A stretch of 64,000 bases of DNA, from NCBI RefSeq assembly GCF_002159945.1, contig NZ_NFJQ01000002.1:1-64000 (forward strand). The letters run 5' to 3'. Origin of the DNA: Cloacibacillus sp. An23 (lineage in GTDB: Bacteria > Synergistota > Synergistia > Synergistales > Synergistaceae). The position numbers and the translations under genes are program-made. Below, one piece after another: positions 49,540 to 58,637 of this stretch (position 1 is its first letter; each line of letters opens with the position of its first letter). The notes under the pieces were generated by a model. It was not told the DNA's origin. It saw only the letters and a list, made by a program, of their open reading frames with translations, and did no database searches.

Positions 49540-51050
49540 GGAACATAGCGGGACTTACGCTTCGCGGCATGACCGGCGCGGCGGTCGAGGTGGAGGCCGA
49601 AATAACCGGAGGAATGCCGACCATTTCGGTCGTCGGACTGCCCGACGCCGCCGTCAAGGAGGCGCGCGAGCGCGTGCGTGCGGCGCTGCGCACGGTGGAC
49701 GTCCTGCTCAAAGGGCGCGTCTCGGTCAATCTCGCGCCCGCCGACCTGCCGAAGGAGGGCGCTATGCTCGACCTGCCCATCGCCGTCGCTCTGGCCGAGA
49801 AGGCCGGGCGCGTGCGGACGGAGCGCCCCGCGCTCTATATAGGCGAGCTCGCGCTAGACGGCAGGCTTCGCGGCGTGCGCGGCGCCGTCCCCGCGGCGTT
49901 CTTCGCGCGCGAACACGACATGGAACTTTTCGTCCCGTCAGAAAACGCGGACGAGGTGTCTATAGTCGGCGGAGTGCGCGCGCACAGCGCGCCGGATCTG
50001 AAAAGTCTGATAATGCACCTGCGCGGCGAGAAAACTCTGGAAACGATAGAAAAGCGCGAGATAGTCTGCGGCGAGCCCGTTGCCGATCCCGACTTCTCTG
50101 AGATAAAGGGACAGGCCGCCGCAAAGCGCGCTCTCGAAATCGCCGCGGCGGGCCATCACAACATACTGTTCATAGGCTCTCCGGGCTCAGGCAAGACGAT
50201 GCTTGCGAAGGCGCTCAGAGGCATACTGCCGCCGCTCGACGACGAAGAGCTTATGGAGGTCATGCTTCTTCGCAGTACGGCGGGGCTGCCTTTCGTCCTA
50301 AGCCGCGAACGCCCGTTCCGCGCCGTCCACCACACCGCGACGACGGCGGCGATATGCGGCGGCGGCTCGTGGCTGCGCCCCGGCGAGATAAGCCTCGCCT
50401 CGCGCGGCGTGCTTTTCCTAGACGAGTTCCCGGAGTTCCAGCGCGACGTGATAGAGGCTCTGCGCCAGCCGCTTGAGGACGGCTCGATAACCGTCAGCCG
50501 CGTCTCGGGCAGCGTCAGCTATCCAGCCAGGGTGCTCGTCGTCGCGGCCTGCAACCCCTGTCCCTGCGGCTTCGCGGGAGACCCGGAGCGGAAGTGCGTA
50601 TGCAGCGCCGCGTCGCTCGAACGCTACCGGCGCAAGCTCTCCGGCCCGATACTCGACAGGATAGACCTTCACGTCACCGTGCCGAGGCTGACGCCGGAGG
50701 AGCTGGTCTCGCTAGGCGAGAGCGGAGGGGAGACCAGCGCGGAGGTGCGCGCCCGCGTGACGGCTGCGCGCGAAATACAGCGCGCGAGATGGAAGCCTTT
50801 CGGCTTCCGATACAACGCCGAAATACCTGAAAAATTCCTACGGCGCAACGCTTCGATGAAGCCTGAGGTGCGCGCCTTCATACTCGAAACTCTCAAGCGC
50901 GTCAAACTCTCGGGGCGCGGCCTCTCGCGCGTGCTGCGCGTCGCGCGGACGATAGCCGACCTCGAAGACGCGCCGCAGATAGAGATACGCCACGTCGCCG
51001 AGGCGGCGGGGTACCGCGAAGGGGAGGCGACGTCGTGGATGAACGCCTGA
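49536..51050 (+). CDS. comM: ComM/YifB Mg-chelatase-like AAA ATPase
   Basis: 504 residues. N-terminal chelatase-I domain (VSVNLAPADLPKEG), Walker A SPGSGKTMLA (about 218), LDEFPEF (Walker B) and C-terminal Mg-chelatase segment (RGLSRVLRVARTIADL). In competent bacteria ComM is a helicase that helps integrate donor DNA; the next gene, dprA, acts in the same process. Confidence 0.93.
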   Translation: MRNIAGLTLRGMTGAAVEVEAEITGGMPTISVVGLPDAAVKEARERVRAALRTVDVLLKGRVSVNLAPADLPKEGAMLDLPIAVALAEKAGRVRTERPALYIGELALDGRLRGVRGAVPAAFFAREHDMELFVPSENADEVSIVGGVRAHSAPDLKSLIMHLRGEKTLETIEKREIVCGEPVADPDFSEIKGQAAAKRALEIAAAGHHNILFIGSPGSGKTMLAKALRGILPPLDDEELMEVMLLRSTAGLPFVLSRERPFRAVHHTATTAAICGGGSWLRPGEISLASRGVLFLDEFPEFQRDVIEALRQPLEDGSITVSRVSGSVSYPARVLVVAACNPCPCGFAGDPERKCVCSAASLERYRRKLSGPILDRIDLHVTVPRLTPEELVSLGESGGETSAEVRARVTAAREIQRARWKPFGFRYNAEIPEKFLRRNASMKPEVRAFILETLKRVKLSGRGLSRVLRVARTIADLEDAPQIEIRHVAEAAGYREGEATSWMNA

Positions 51051-52135
51051 AATTCCTGCTGCTGCTGAACTGCGTCAATGCGAACTCGCAGGCGCTCGCG
51101 AAATTCGCTGCGCTGGGCGCGCCGTACTGCGAGCTGTGGCGTCCGTCGAAAATAGACGCGGCGGCGACGGTATTCACCGAAAAGCAGCTTGCGCGCATAC
51201 TCGACGCGGAATCGCGCGCGTGGCCCGAAAAAGAGGCGGAACGAGCGGCGAGGCTCGGCGCGAGGATAGTTACGATAGACGACGCAGAATACCCGGAGCG
51301 GCTGCTCGACCTCCGGGACGCGCCGCTCGTCCTATACGTCCGCGGAAACTGCCGGAAAATGCCGGAGAAATGCTTAGCCGTAGTCGGCACGCGGCGGACA
51401 GGGGCTTACGGCAGAGCGGTCGCCCGCTCGATAGGCGAAGCCTGCGCGCGTTACGGCGTGGCTCTGGTCAGCGGAGGAGCTTTCGGCGTAGACGGTGAGT
51501 CTCAGGCGGCCTGCGCGTCGGCATGCGGGACAACCGTCGCGGTCATGGGCACCGGTATCGACGTCGCATACCCCGCGTCGAACCGCGCACTTTTCGAGCA
51601 AATATGCGAACGCGGCGCGCTCGTCACGGAATTTCCGATAGGCGCGGGCGGCGACCCGTGGCATTTCCCGCAGCGCAACCGCATAGTCGCGGCTCTCGCC
51701 GAAAAGGTGATAGTCGTCGAAGCGCCGCTCAAAAGCGGTTCTATGATAACCGCGCGTCTTGCGCTCGAACTTGGGCGCGAAGTATGGGCTGTGCCTGGAC
51801 GCATCTTCGACGCGAACGCCGAGGGGACGAATTCGCTCATTTACGACGGAGCGTTCCCTTATATAAATGAAAAAACCTTCTTCGAATCGTACGGAGTGAG
51901 CGCGGACGGGGAAACGGGCGGCGGACGCGCAGAAACTCCAGCCGCCGCTCTCGAAGGCGAAGAAAAGAAAATTTTTGACTATCTTGCGGCGAACGGAGAA
52001 AAAACGATTGACAATATATCCGTTGCCGTTAAAATGAGCGCCGCTGACATTTTGAAAAATATCACGCTGCTGTCCGCGAAAGGGCTGGTCTACATGCCGT
52101 CGGCGGGACGGTACGGCGTAAGGGGCAATTTATAA
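51035..52135 (+). CDS. dprA: DNA-processing protein DprA
   Basis: 366 residues, GTG start with GGGGAGG upstream. Rossmann-like core: VGTRRTGAYGRAV, SGGAFGVDGESQ, GTGIDVAYPASN, FPQRNRIVAAL, GSMITARLALE. The last 60 residues form the DprA winged-helix domain. Loads RecA on incoming single strands. Overlaps comM by 16 bases. Confidence 0.94.
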   Translation: MDERLKFLLLLNCVNANSQALAKFAALGAPYCELWRPSKIDAAATVFTEKQLARILDAESRAWPEKEAERAARLGARIVTIDDAEYPERLLDLRDAPLVLYVRGNCRKMPEKCLAVVGTRRTGAYGRAVARSIGEACARYGVALVSGGAFGVDGESQAACASACGTTVAVMGTGIDVAYPASNRALFEQICERGALVTEFPIGAGGDPWHFPQRNRIVAALAEKVIVVEAPLKSGSMITARLALELGREVWAVPGRIFDANAEGTNSLIYDGAFPYINEKTFFESYGVSADGETGGGRAETPAAALEGEEKKIFDYLAANGEKTIDNISVAVKMSAADILKNITLLSAKGLVYMPSAGRYGVRGNL

Positions 52136-52153
52136 AAGAGAGGTGGGGCTGCG

Positions 52154-54448
52154 ATGGCCGTCAGAAAAAAAGCCGCGGAGGAAGCGGCGGCGACCGGCGA
52201 AGCTGAGAAGGGCGCGGCGAAAAAATCTTCCGCGAAGAAAACCGTGAAGAGCGCCGCGGCGAAAAAGGAGACAGCCGTCAAAAAAACGACGGCGGCGAAA
52301 AAAAGCACGGCGAAAAGCGCGGCCGAAAAGACCGAAAAAGCCGCGTCCGCGAAAAAAACGCCCGCGAAGAAAGCTTCTTCCAAAACCTCGGCGAAGCTGC
52401 AGAAATTCGCGCAGTACGAGGGAAAGACGCTCGTTATAGTCGAGTCTCCCGCGAAAGCGAAAACTCTTGAAAAAATACTCGGTCCGAAATACCGCGTACT
52501 CGCCAGCATAGGGCACGTGCGCGACCTGCCTAAAGGGCGCATGGCGATAGACGTCGAAAACAGCTTCGAGCCCGAGTACATACAGGTGCGCGGCAAAGCC
52601 GACCTCATAAAGACGCTAAAAGGCGCGTCGTCTGCGAGCGCCGGGACCCTGCTTGCATCCGACCCCGACCGTGAGGGCGAGGCGATAGCGTGGCACCTTG
52701 CTACGCTGCTGGACATAGACACTAACAAACAGTGCCGCATAAGGATGCACGAGATAACGAGCCACGGCGTAAAAAGCGCAATAGCCTCGCCCGACGTGAT
52801 AAACATGAACCTCGTCGAAGCGCAGCAGGCGCGCCGCGTGCTTGACCGCCTCGTCGGCTACGAGCTCAGCCCGCTGCTCTGGTACAAAGTGCAGCGCGGC
52901 CTCTCCGCGGGGCGCGTACAGTCCGTTGCGCTGCGCATAGTCTGCGAGCGTCAGGAAGAGATAGAAAAATTCATTCCGGAGGAATACTGGCTGATCGACG
53001 TAGCGGCCTCAAGCCTCGACGCCGCGCGCGCCTACAAACTCCGCGTCGAAAAATACGAGGGCAAACCCGTGACTATAGGCAGCGAGGAAGAGGCGAATAA
53101 GGCAGAGGCCGCGATACGCGCCGGCAGGTTCGTCGTAGACGATTTCGGAACGAAGGAAAGCCGCCGCCAGCCGAACCCGCCCTTCAAGACCAGCACCCTC
53201 CAGCAGGAAGCCTCGCGCCGCTGCGGCTTCGCCCCGCGCCGCACGATGCGGATAGCGCAGGCTCTTTACGAAGGCGTAGAGATACCGGGACGCGGCCCGA
53301 CCGGGCTCATAACCTACATGCGCACCGACAGCCTGCGGCTCGCGCCGGAGGCGCTGGAAGCGTCGCGCGCCTTCATACGCGAGAATTTCGGCGAAAACTA
53401 CCTGCCTTCGTCGCCGAACGAATACACGCCGAAAGGCAAGGCTCAGGACGCGCACGAGGCGATACGCGCGACCGACGCCTCCCTAACGCCGGAATCGGTC
53501 AAGCCGTATCTGACGCCGGAGCAGTACAGGCTCTACGAGCTTATATGGAGCCGCTTCATAGCGAGCCAGATGAAGGACGCCGTCGTCGCGCGCACGAACC
53601 TCACATGCAGCTCCGCCGGCTATCAGATGAAACAGTCCGGCGTCGTCGTCACCTTCGACGGCTGGGGCAAAGTTTACCCGCTCGGCATCAAAGACGTTAC
53701 TATCGAGCCGGCAGTGAAGGGCGAGACGCTCGGCATCGACGGCGTGGAGAAAGAGCAAAAATTCACCCAGCCGCAGCCTCAGTACACGGAGGCCGGCCTT
53801 GTCAAAGCCCTTGAAGAAAAGGGCATAGGCCGTCCTTCGACATACGCGACGATCATAGAAACGCTGTTCGCACGCGGCTACGTAGACCGCGGCGAGGAAG
53901 ACAAGAGGCTCAACCCGACGAAGCTCGGGCGTCTCGTCAACAATTTCCTCGTCAGATACTTCCCTACGCTCATCAACGTAGGCTTCACGGCCGAGATGGA
54001 AAAAGAGCTCGACCAGGTAGAGTCGGGCGACATAGAATGGAAAAAGTTGATGGCCGACTTCTGGCACGGCTTTAAGCCGGCCGTGGACGAAGTCGCGGCC
54101 CACGGCGAAAGCATGAGGCCGGAGCCCGAGCTGATAGGCGAGAAATGCCCGGAATGCGGCAAAGACCTGATAATCAAGCGCGGGCGCTTCGGCGAGTTCA
54201 TCGCCTGCACCGGCTACCCTGAGTGCCGCTACACTCGCAAGATAGTCAAGGGCACCGGCATAAAATGCCCGAAGTGCGGCGAAGGCGAGCTGATACGCCG
54301 CAAGGCAACGAAAGGAAAGATGGCGGGGCGCTTCTTCTACGGCTGCAACCGCTATCCTGACTGCGACTACGTGGCGTGGAAGAAGCCAGGCAAGGAAGAA
54401 AACGCTCATGGCGCGGTCGAGGCGGCGGACGATGTCACAGACATGTAA
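52154..54448 (+). CDS. topA: DNA topoisomerase I with lysine-rich N-terminal extension
   Basis: 764 residues. Residues about 2-85 are almost only Lys, Ala, Ser, Thr and Glu with repeated AKK/KKT units, like a histone-H1-type tail. The Toprim domain follows (TLVIVESPAKAKTLEKILG, SDPDREGEAIAWHL), then the catalytic tyrosine in ITYMRTDSLRL and two C-terminal four-cysteine zinc ribbons (CPECGKDLIIKRG and CPKCGEGELIRRK). It relaxes negative supercoils. The extension should bind DNA non-specifically, which is inference. Last 17 bases overlap trmFO. Confidence 0.95.
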   Translation: MAVRKKAAEEAAATGEAEKGAAKKSSAKKTVKSAAAKKETAVKKTTAAKKSTAKSAAEKTEKAASAKKTPAKKASSKTSAKLQKFAQYEGKTLVIVESPAKAKTLEKILGPKYRVLASIGHVRDLPKGRMAIDVENSFEPEYIQVRGKADLIKTLKGASSASAGTLLASDPDREGEAIAWHLATLLDIDTNKQCRIRMHEITSHGVKSAIASPDVINMNLVEAQQARRVLDRLVGYELSPLLWYKVQRGLSAGRVQSVALRIVCERQEEIEKFIPEEYWLIDVAASSLDAARAYKLRVEKYEGKPVTIGSEEEANKAEAAIRAGRFVVDDFGTKESRRQPNPPFKTSTLQQEASRRCGFAPRRTMRIAQALYEGVEIPGRGPTGLITYMRTDSLRLAPEALEASRAFIRENFGENYLPSSPNEYTPKGKAQDAHEAIRATDASLTPESVKPYLTPEQYRLYELIWSRFIASQMKDAVVARTNLTCSSAGYQMKQSGVVVTFDGWGKVYPLGIKDVTIEPAVKGETLGIDGVEKEQKFTQPQPQYTEAGLVKALEEKGIGRPSTYATIIETLFARGYVDRGEEDKRLNPTKLGRLVNNFLVRYFPTLINVGFTAEMEKELDQVESGDIEWKKLMADFWHGFKPAVDEVAAHGESMRPEPELIGEKCPECGKDLIIKRGRFGEFIACTGYPECRYTRKIVKGTGIKCPKCGEGELIRRKATKGKMAGRFFYGCNRYPDCDYVAWKKPGKEENAHGAVEAADDVTDM

Positions 54449-55769
54449 GACCGTCACCGTCGCGGGCGGCGGACTCTCCGGCTCCGAGGCCGCGTGGCAG
54501 CTCGCGCGGCGCGGCGTGAAGGTGCGCCTCTACGAGATGCGCCCGAACAAGATGACCCCTGCGCACGAGACGGGGCTGCTCGGCGAGCTCGTATGCAGCA
54601 ACTCGCTCGGCGGGGAAAAGACTACCACGACCGCGGGGATACTGAAGGCCGAACTCTCGCGCATGGGCAGCCTCATAATGGAATGCGCGGAGCGCTCGCG
54701 CGTCCCCGCCGGCAACGCGCTCGCCGTCGACCGCGAGGGCTTCGCCGCGATGATAGACGAAAAAATTTCAAATCACCCGAACATCGAGCTCGTGCGCGAG
54801 GAGCTGACGGAACTCCCCGAAGAGCCCGCCATAATCGCGACCGGGCCGCTCACGAGCGCGGCGATGGCGGAAAAGCTGGCTTCGCTGACGGGCGAGGAAT
54901 TTCTGTACTTCTACGACGCGGTCGCGCCGATAGTAGACGTATCCACCGTCGATATGACGAAGGCGTTCAAGGCAAACCGCTACGGCGACGAGGGCGACTA
55001 CATCAACTGCCCGATGAACGAAGAAGAATACAAAATCTTCTGGCGCGAACTAGTGAACGCCGAGACGGCGCCGCGCCACGATTTCGAGGTGGAGCAGATG
55101 CGCCACTTCGACGGCTGTCTGCCCGTCGAGGTCATAGCGAAACGCGGCGAGCAGACGCTGCTCTTCGGCCCGCTGCGCCCCGTCGGCTTCGAAGCGGCGA
55201 ACCGGGGAGAAACTCCATACGCCGTCGTGCAGCTGCGGCAGGACAACAGCGAAGGGACGCTCTTCAACATCGTCGGCTTCCAGACAAACCTCAAATGGGG
55301 CGAGCAGGAGCGCGTCTTCCGCCTCATCCCCGCGCTGCGCGGCGCCGAGTTCGTGCGCAAGGGCGTGATGCACAGAAACCTCTTCGTCTGCGCGCCGCGC
55401 GTGCTTGACGGCTGCCTGCGCTTCAACGGGCGTGAAGCGCTCTACATAGCGGGACAGGCCTCCGGCGTCGAAGGCTACCTTGAAAGCACTGCGACGGGGC
55501 TGGCCGCCGCAGTATTCGCCTATGCGCAGCTTCGCGGCGAAGCCATGCCCGAATTCCCGAAAGAGACCGCCGTCGGCTCTCTGCTGAACTACCTGCGCAC
55601 GGCGCTGCCGGAGAGCTTCCAGCCGATGAACGTCAACCTCGGCATATTCCCGCGCCTCGGCAAGAAAAAGATACGCAAACGTACCGAGCGCTGCGAGGCG
55701 TACGCGCGCCGCTCGCTCGAAGCGCTCGGCAGATTCATCGAGGAACGCGCGGAGCTCTTCCCCGCATAA
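54432..55769 (+). CDS. trmFO: methylene-THF-dependent tRNA (uracil-54) methyltransferase
   Basis: 445 residues from ATG 54432; an ATG at 54408 in the same frame is possible. FAD-binding VAGGGLSGSEAAWQLA, YEMRPNKMTPAH, LVCSNSL and the GIFPRLGKKKIRK end are TrmFO hallmarks. It makes ribothymidine 54 in tRNA using folate. Order topA-trmFO-xer is conserved in Firmicutes. Confidence 0.94.
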   Translation: MSQTCKTVTVAGGGLSGSEAAWQLARRGVKVRLYEMRPNKMTPAHETGLLGELVCSNSLGGEKTTTTAGILKAELSRMGSLIMECAERSRVPAGNALAVDREGFAAMIDEKISNHPNIELVREELTELPEEPAIIATGPLTSAAMAEKLASLTGEEFLYFYDAVAPIVDVSTVDMTKAFKANRYGDEGDYINCPMNEEEYKIFWRELVNAETAPRHDFEVEQMRHFDGCLPVEVIAKRGEQTLLFGPLRPVGFEAANRGETPYAVVQLRQDNSEGTLFNIVGFQTNLKWGEQERVFRLIPALRGAEFVRKGVMHRNLFVCAPRVLDGCLRFNGREALYIAGQASGVEGYLESTATGLAAAVFAYAQLRGEAMPEFPKETAVGSLLNYLRTALPESFQPMNVNLGIFPRLGKKKIRKRTERCEAYARRSLEALGRFIEERAELFPA

Positions 55770-55806
55770 GGCAGAAGCCGCCGCCCTCGTAACTAAGTGA
55801 CATTCG

Positions 55807-55833
55807 CCGCCGGACTCTGCGTCCGGCGGTTTT
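55807..55833 (+). terminator. rho-independent terminator of trmFO
   Basis: CCGCCGGAC (55807-55815) pairs with GTCCGGCGG (55821-55829) around TCTGC, then TTTT. Confidence 0.85.
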
Positions 55834-55877
55834 GCATCACGCCGGAGACGCAAGGTAGTTGGCTGAATCTTTTATAT

Positions 55878-55940
55878 TTGACGTTTACTTGTGAATTTTC
55901 TTAAAATTTTCCTTGATATTTACAATTTTCCTGCTAGAAT
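55878..55940 (+). promoter_or_regulatory. tandem promoters before the xer gene
   Basis: Promoter 1: TTGACG (55878-55883), 18 bases, TAAAAT (55902-55907). Promoter 2: TTGATA (55913-55918), 16 bases, TAGAAT (55935-55940). Promoter 2 would start transcription at or within a base or two of the ATG at 55948. No ribosome binding site is seen, so a leaderless transcript is possible. Confidence 0.6.
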
Positions 55941-55947
55941 ACCTGTC

Positions 55948-56868
55948 ATGACGGAGAATATTTCTGAGAGCATCGAGCTATACATAAACTATCTGCGCGC
56001 TCTCGGCAAGTCGGAGAACACGCTGATAAATTATCGGGTAGATTTGCGGCACTTCAGCGATTATCTCGATGGGCAGGGAATAAGCGACGTTTCTGAGATA
56101 GACGCCAGAGCCGTGAGGATATTTCTAAGCAGCATACTCGGCGTCGGCGAAGCCAAGACTTCCGCCTCGCGCAGGCTTTCGGCGGTCCGCGGATTCACAG
56201 CCTGGCTCGCCGATACTGGAAAGGCGGCCGGCGACGCGTCCGCAGGCATGAAAGGACCGAAGAAACCGGAAGCCCTGCCTCGCGCAATAACGTACGCCGA
56301 CGTCGACAGGCTTCTGACGCAGGGGCCGGACGAGACCTCGGAGTATTACAGGCGCGACAGGCTCGTGCTCGAGCTTCTTTACGGGGCCGGGCTGCGCGTC
56401 TCTGAGCTCATAGGACTGACGTGGGACAACGTTGAGCTTGATGAGCGCGTGCTGCGCGTAATGGGAAAGGGCTCGAAGGAACGCCTTGCCCCTTTCGGCG
56501 TTCCGGCACAGAGGCTGCTTGCAGAGTGGCGCGACATCACATGCGTGGAGGCGGAAAGTCCCGTCTTCCCGTCGGACAAGGGGGCCGAGCGGCTCACCGT
56601 CAGGACGGTCGGCAGAATCGTCACGCGCGCCGCGCGGCGGGCCGGACTGCACGGCGTCACGCCCCACACTCTGCGCCACTGCTACGCCACGCACATGCTG
56701 GAGAACGGGGCGCCTCTCAAGGTCGTGCAGGAACTTCTCGGCCATGACAGCATCGCTGCGACGCAGCGCTATCTGAAGATAACTCCGTCGCAGATTAAGA
56801 AAAGCTACACGTCGGCTCATCCGCTCGCATCGGCGGAAGAGAGCGCCGATTCAGTCGAAGAGGCATAA
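55948..56868 (+). CDS. xerD: XerC/XerD-type tyrosine recombinase
   Basis: 306 residues from ATG 55948; the frame opens at a GTG 19 codons earlier that also lacks a ribosome binding site. N-terminal SAM-like core-binding domain (ESIELYINYLRALGKSENTL), then the catalytic residues: Arg in GAGLRVSELIGL, Lys in VMGKGSKER, HTLRHCYATH, LGHDSIAATQRY. It resolves chromosome dimers at dif. xerC versus xerD cannot be decided from sequence here. Followed by codY in the order known from Firmicutes but without hslV and hslU between. Confidence 0.9.
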   Translation: MTENISESIELYINYLRALGKSENTLINYRVDLRHFSDYLDGQGISDVSEIDARAVRIFLSSILGVGEAKTSASRRLSAVRGFTAWLADTGKAAGDASAGMKGPKKPEALPRAITYADVDRLLTQGPDETSEYYRRDRLVLELLYGAGLRVSELIGLTWDNVELDERVLRVMGKGSKERLAPFGVPAQRLLAEWRDITCVEAESPVFPSDKGAERLTVRTVGRIVTRAARRAGLHGVTPHTLRHCYATHMLENGAPLKVVQELLGHDSIAATQRYLKITPSQIKKSYTSAHPLASAEESADSVEEA

Positions 56869-56886
56869 TTTCAAGGAGGACTTATC

Positions 56887-57723
56887 ATGAACACACCCAG
56901 AGAACTTATCGAGAACCGTCCTAAGATAACAGACGAATCCGCAATGCAGGACCTTCTTGAGAAAACGCGAGTCGTAAGCCGCGTACTCCAGGCGCGCAAG
57001 GATCGCGGCATCCCAGATTACCCGAAGCTCGCGCGGCTTCTGTGCGACCTTTCGGCGGCGAACACGTACATCATCAGCAAGGATGGGCGCATACTCGGCT
57101 ATGCATGGACGAGCGAGTACGACTGCCCGCTAATGGCCGAGATACTGATAAACGGAGAAATGCCGCCGGCCTATGTGGAAAAGGCGAACCAGATACACGA
57201 GTCCGTGCTCAACCATACGGACCACGGCCTCTGCGCGTACGCAGACCAGCCGTGCGCATATTCAAACAAGCACGTCGTCATGGTGCCTATAAACGGCGCG
57301 GGCGACAGGCTCGGCACCCTGATACTCGCGCGCTTCGGCTATCCGTTCGACACGCGCGACCTCGTCCTCGCAGAATATCTCTCGACGGTCGTCGGGCTCG
57401 AGATTCTCAACGACCGCGGCAAATCCATCGAGGAGCGCGGACGCGAGCGCCTCGTCGTTCAGATGGCGATGCGCGCGCTTTCATATTCCGAGGTCGAGTC
57501 CGTCCGCCATATCATAGAAGATCTCGGCGGGCCGGAGGGCGTCGTCGTAGCCAGCAAGGTAGCCGACCGCGTCGGCGTCACCAGAAGCGTCATAGTCAAC
57601 GCGCTGCGGAAGCTCGGGAGCGCCGGCATAATCGAAAGCCGGAGCCTCGGCATGAAGGGCACGTACATAAAGGTGCTGAGCCCGCTCTTCCTTGAAGAGC
57701 TCGGCATCACGCCGTCGAAATAG
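56887..57723 (+). CDS. codY: CodY-family global regulator
   Basis: 278 residues, slightly longer than the usual 259. N-terminal GAF domain with segments such as YIISKDGRILGYAW and VPINGAGDRLGTLIL that bind branched-chain amino acids; C-terminal winged helix-turn-helix KVADRVGVTRSVIVNALRKL, then AGIIESRSLGMKGTYIKV, almost the Bacillus consensus. CodY with GTP and Ile/Leu/Val represses nutrient-scavenging genes. AAGGAGG precedes the ATG. Its presence beside peptide-use genes suggests amino acids are the main nutrient signal. Confidence 0.93.
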   Translation: MNTPRELIENRPKITDESAMQDLLEKTRVVSRVLQARKDRGIPDYPKLARLLCDLSAANTYIISKDGRILGYAWTSEYDCPLMAEILINGEMPPAYVEKANQIHESVLNHTDHGLCAYADQPCAYSNKHVVMVPINGAGDRLGTLILARFGYPFDTRDLVLAEYLSTVVGLEILNDRGKSIEERGRERLVVQMAMRALSYSEVESVRHIIEDLGGPEGVVVASKVADRVGVTRSVIVNALRKLGSAGIIESRSLGMKGTYIKVLSPLFLEELGITPSK

Positions 57724-57743
57724 CCGGAGGGAGGCGTTCTGCG

Positions 57744-58106
57744 ATGAAGGCGAGAGTTCTTATAGCCGACGATTCCGTGCATATGCGGATGATATTGAAG
57801 GAAATGCTTGTGCGCTGCGGCTGCGAGGTCGTGGGGGAGGCCGAGGACGGCGCGGAGGCCGTCCGGATGTATGACGAGCTGATGCCTGACGTCGCGACGC
57901 TCGACATCAGCATGCCGAAGATGGACGGCATCGCGGCTCTCAAGGCGATAAAGGCGAAGCATCCAAACGCGAGGCTGGTCACGGTCGGCGCGATGAATCA
58001 GCAGAAGCTCGTCATCGAAGCGGTCCGCGCGGGGACGTCAGGCTTTTTCCTGAAGCCGTTCCAGTCCGAGCGCGTGGCGGAGGCAATCGAACGGGCGCTG
58101 AAATAG
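57744..58106 (+). CDS. CheY-like response regulator
   Basis: 120 residues, receiver domain only. Acidic pair in LIADDSVHM, phospho-acceptor aspartate in VATLDISMPKMDG, conserved Lys in FLKPFQ. It resembles the stand-alone CheY of motile bacteria (GAMNQQKLVIEAVRAGTSGF). No kinase or chemotaxis gene is in the window. Start codon 20 bases after codY, so possibly same transcript. Confidence 0.88.
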   Translation: MKARVLIADDSVHMRMILKEMLVRCGCEVVGEAEDGAEAVRMYDELMPDVATLDISMPKMDGIAALKAIKAKHPNARLVTVGAMNQQKLVIEAVRAGTSGFFLKPFQSERVAEAIERALK

Positions 58107-58212
58107 ACGCAGCGCGCGGAAATATGGTACAATTCGCCATGTGGCTCTTAAATGGGCGTGCATAAGTTTATCGGCTTTTTTAAACACACATTTTTGGAGG
58201 TAATAACCAAAC

Positions 58213-58635
58213 ATGGCAGAGAAGTTGGCGGCAGCGGCGCCCGCTGTAAGCGTAGGGGAAACGGTCAGCGGAACGGTGGAGCACATCGCGCCCTATGGGG
58301 CTTTCGTGAGGCTCGAATCGGGGCAGAAGGCGATGGTCCATATCTCGGAGCTTTCCCACAACTACGTGAAAAAGGTGGAGGACGTGCTCGAGCAGGGACA
58401 GACGGTGACGGCGAAGGTCATCAAGATAGACGACAAGGGACGCATCGACCTGTCCATCAAGGCAATGCAGGTCCGCGAAATGCGCCCGCCGGCGCGCCGC
58501 GAAGAGGATTTTGAAAAGAAGCTCGCTGGATTCATGAAGTTCAGCGACGAAAAGATCGCCGACCTGAACAGCAAAAGCAAAGACCCGCGCGGCTCGAAAA
58601 GGCGCAGCGGCAACAGCTTTTCGGGAAGAAGATAA
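58213..58635 (+). CDS. S1 RNA-binding domain protein (YabR/GSP13 type)
   Basis: 140 residues. One S1 domain (about 15-90): VGETVSGTVEHIAPYGAFVRL, VHISELSHNYV, VTAKVIKIDDKGRIDLSIK. The tail is charged and ends GSKRRSGNSFSGRR. Such proteins bind ribosomes or RNA. Own -10-like TACAAT near 58128 and GGAGG at 58196-58200. Confidence 0.88.
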   Translation: MAEKLAAAAPAVSVGETVSGTVEHIAPYGAFVRLESGQKAMVHISELSHNYVKKVEDVLEQGQTVTAKVIKIDDKGRIDLSIKAMQVREMRPPARREEDFEKKLAGFMKFSDEKIADLNSKSKDPRGSKRRSGNSFSGRR

Positions 58636-58637
58636 AA

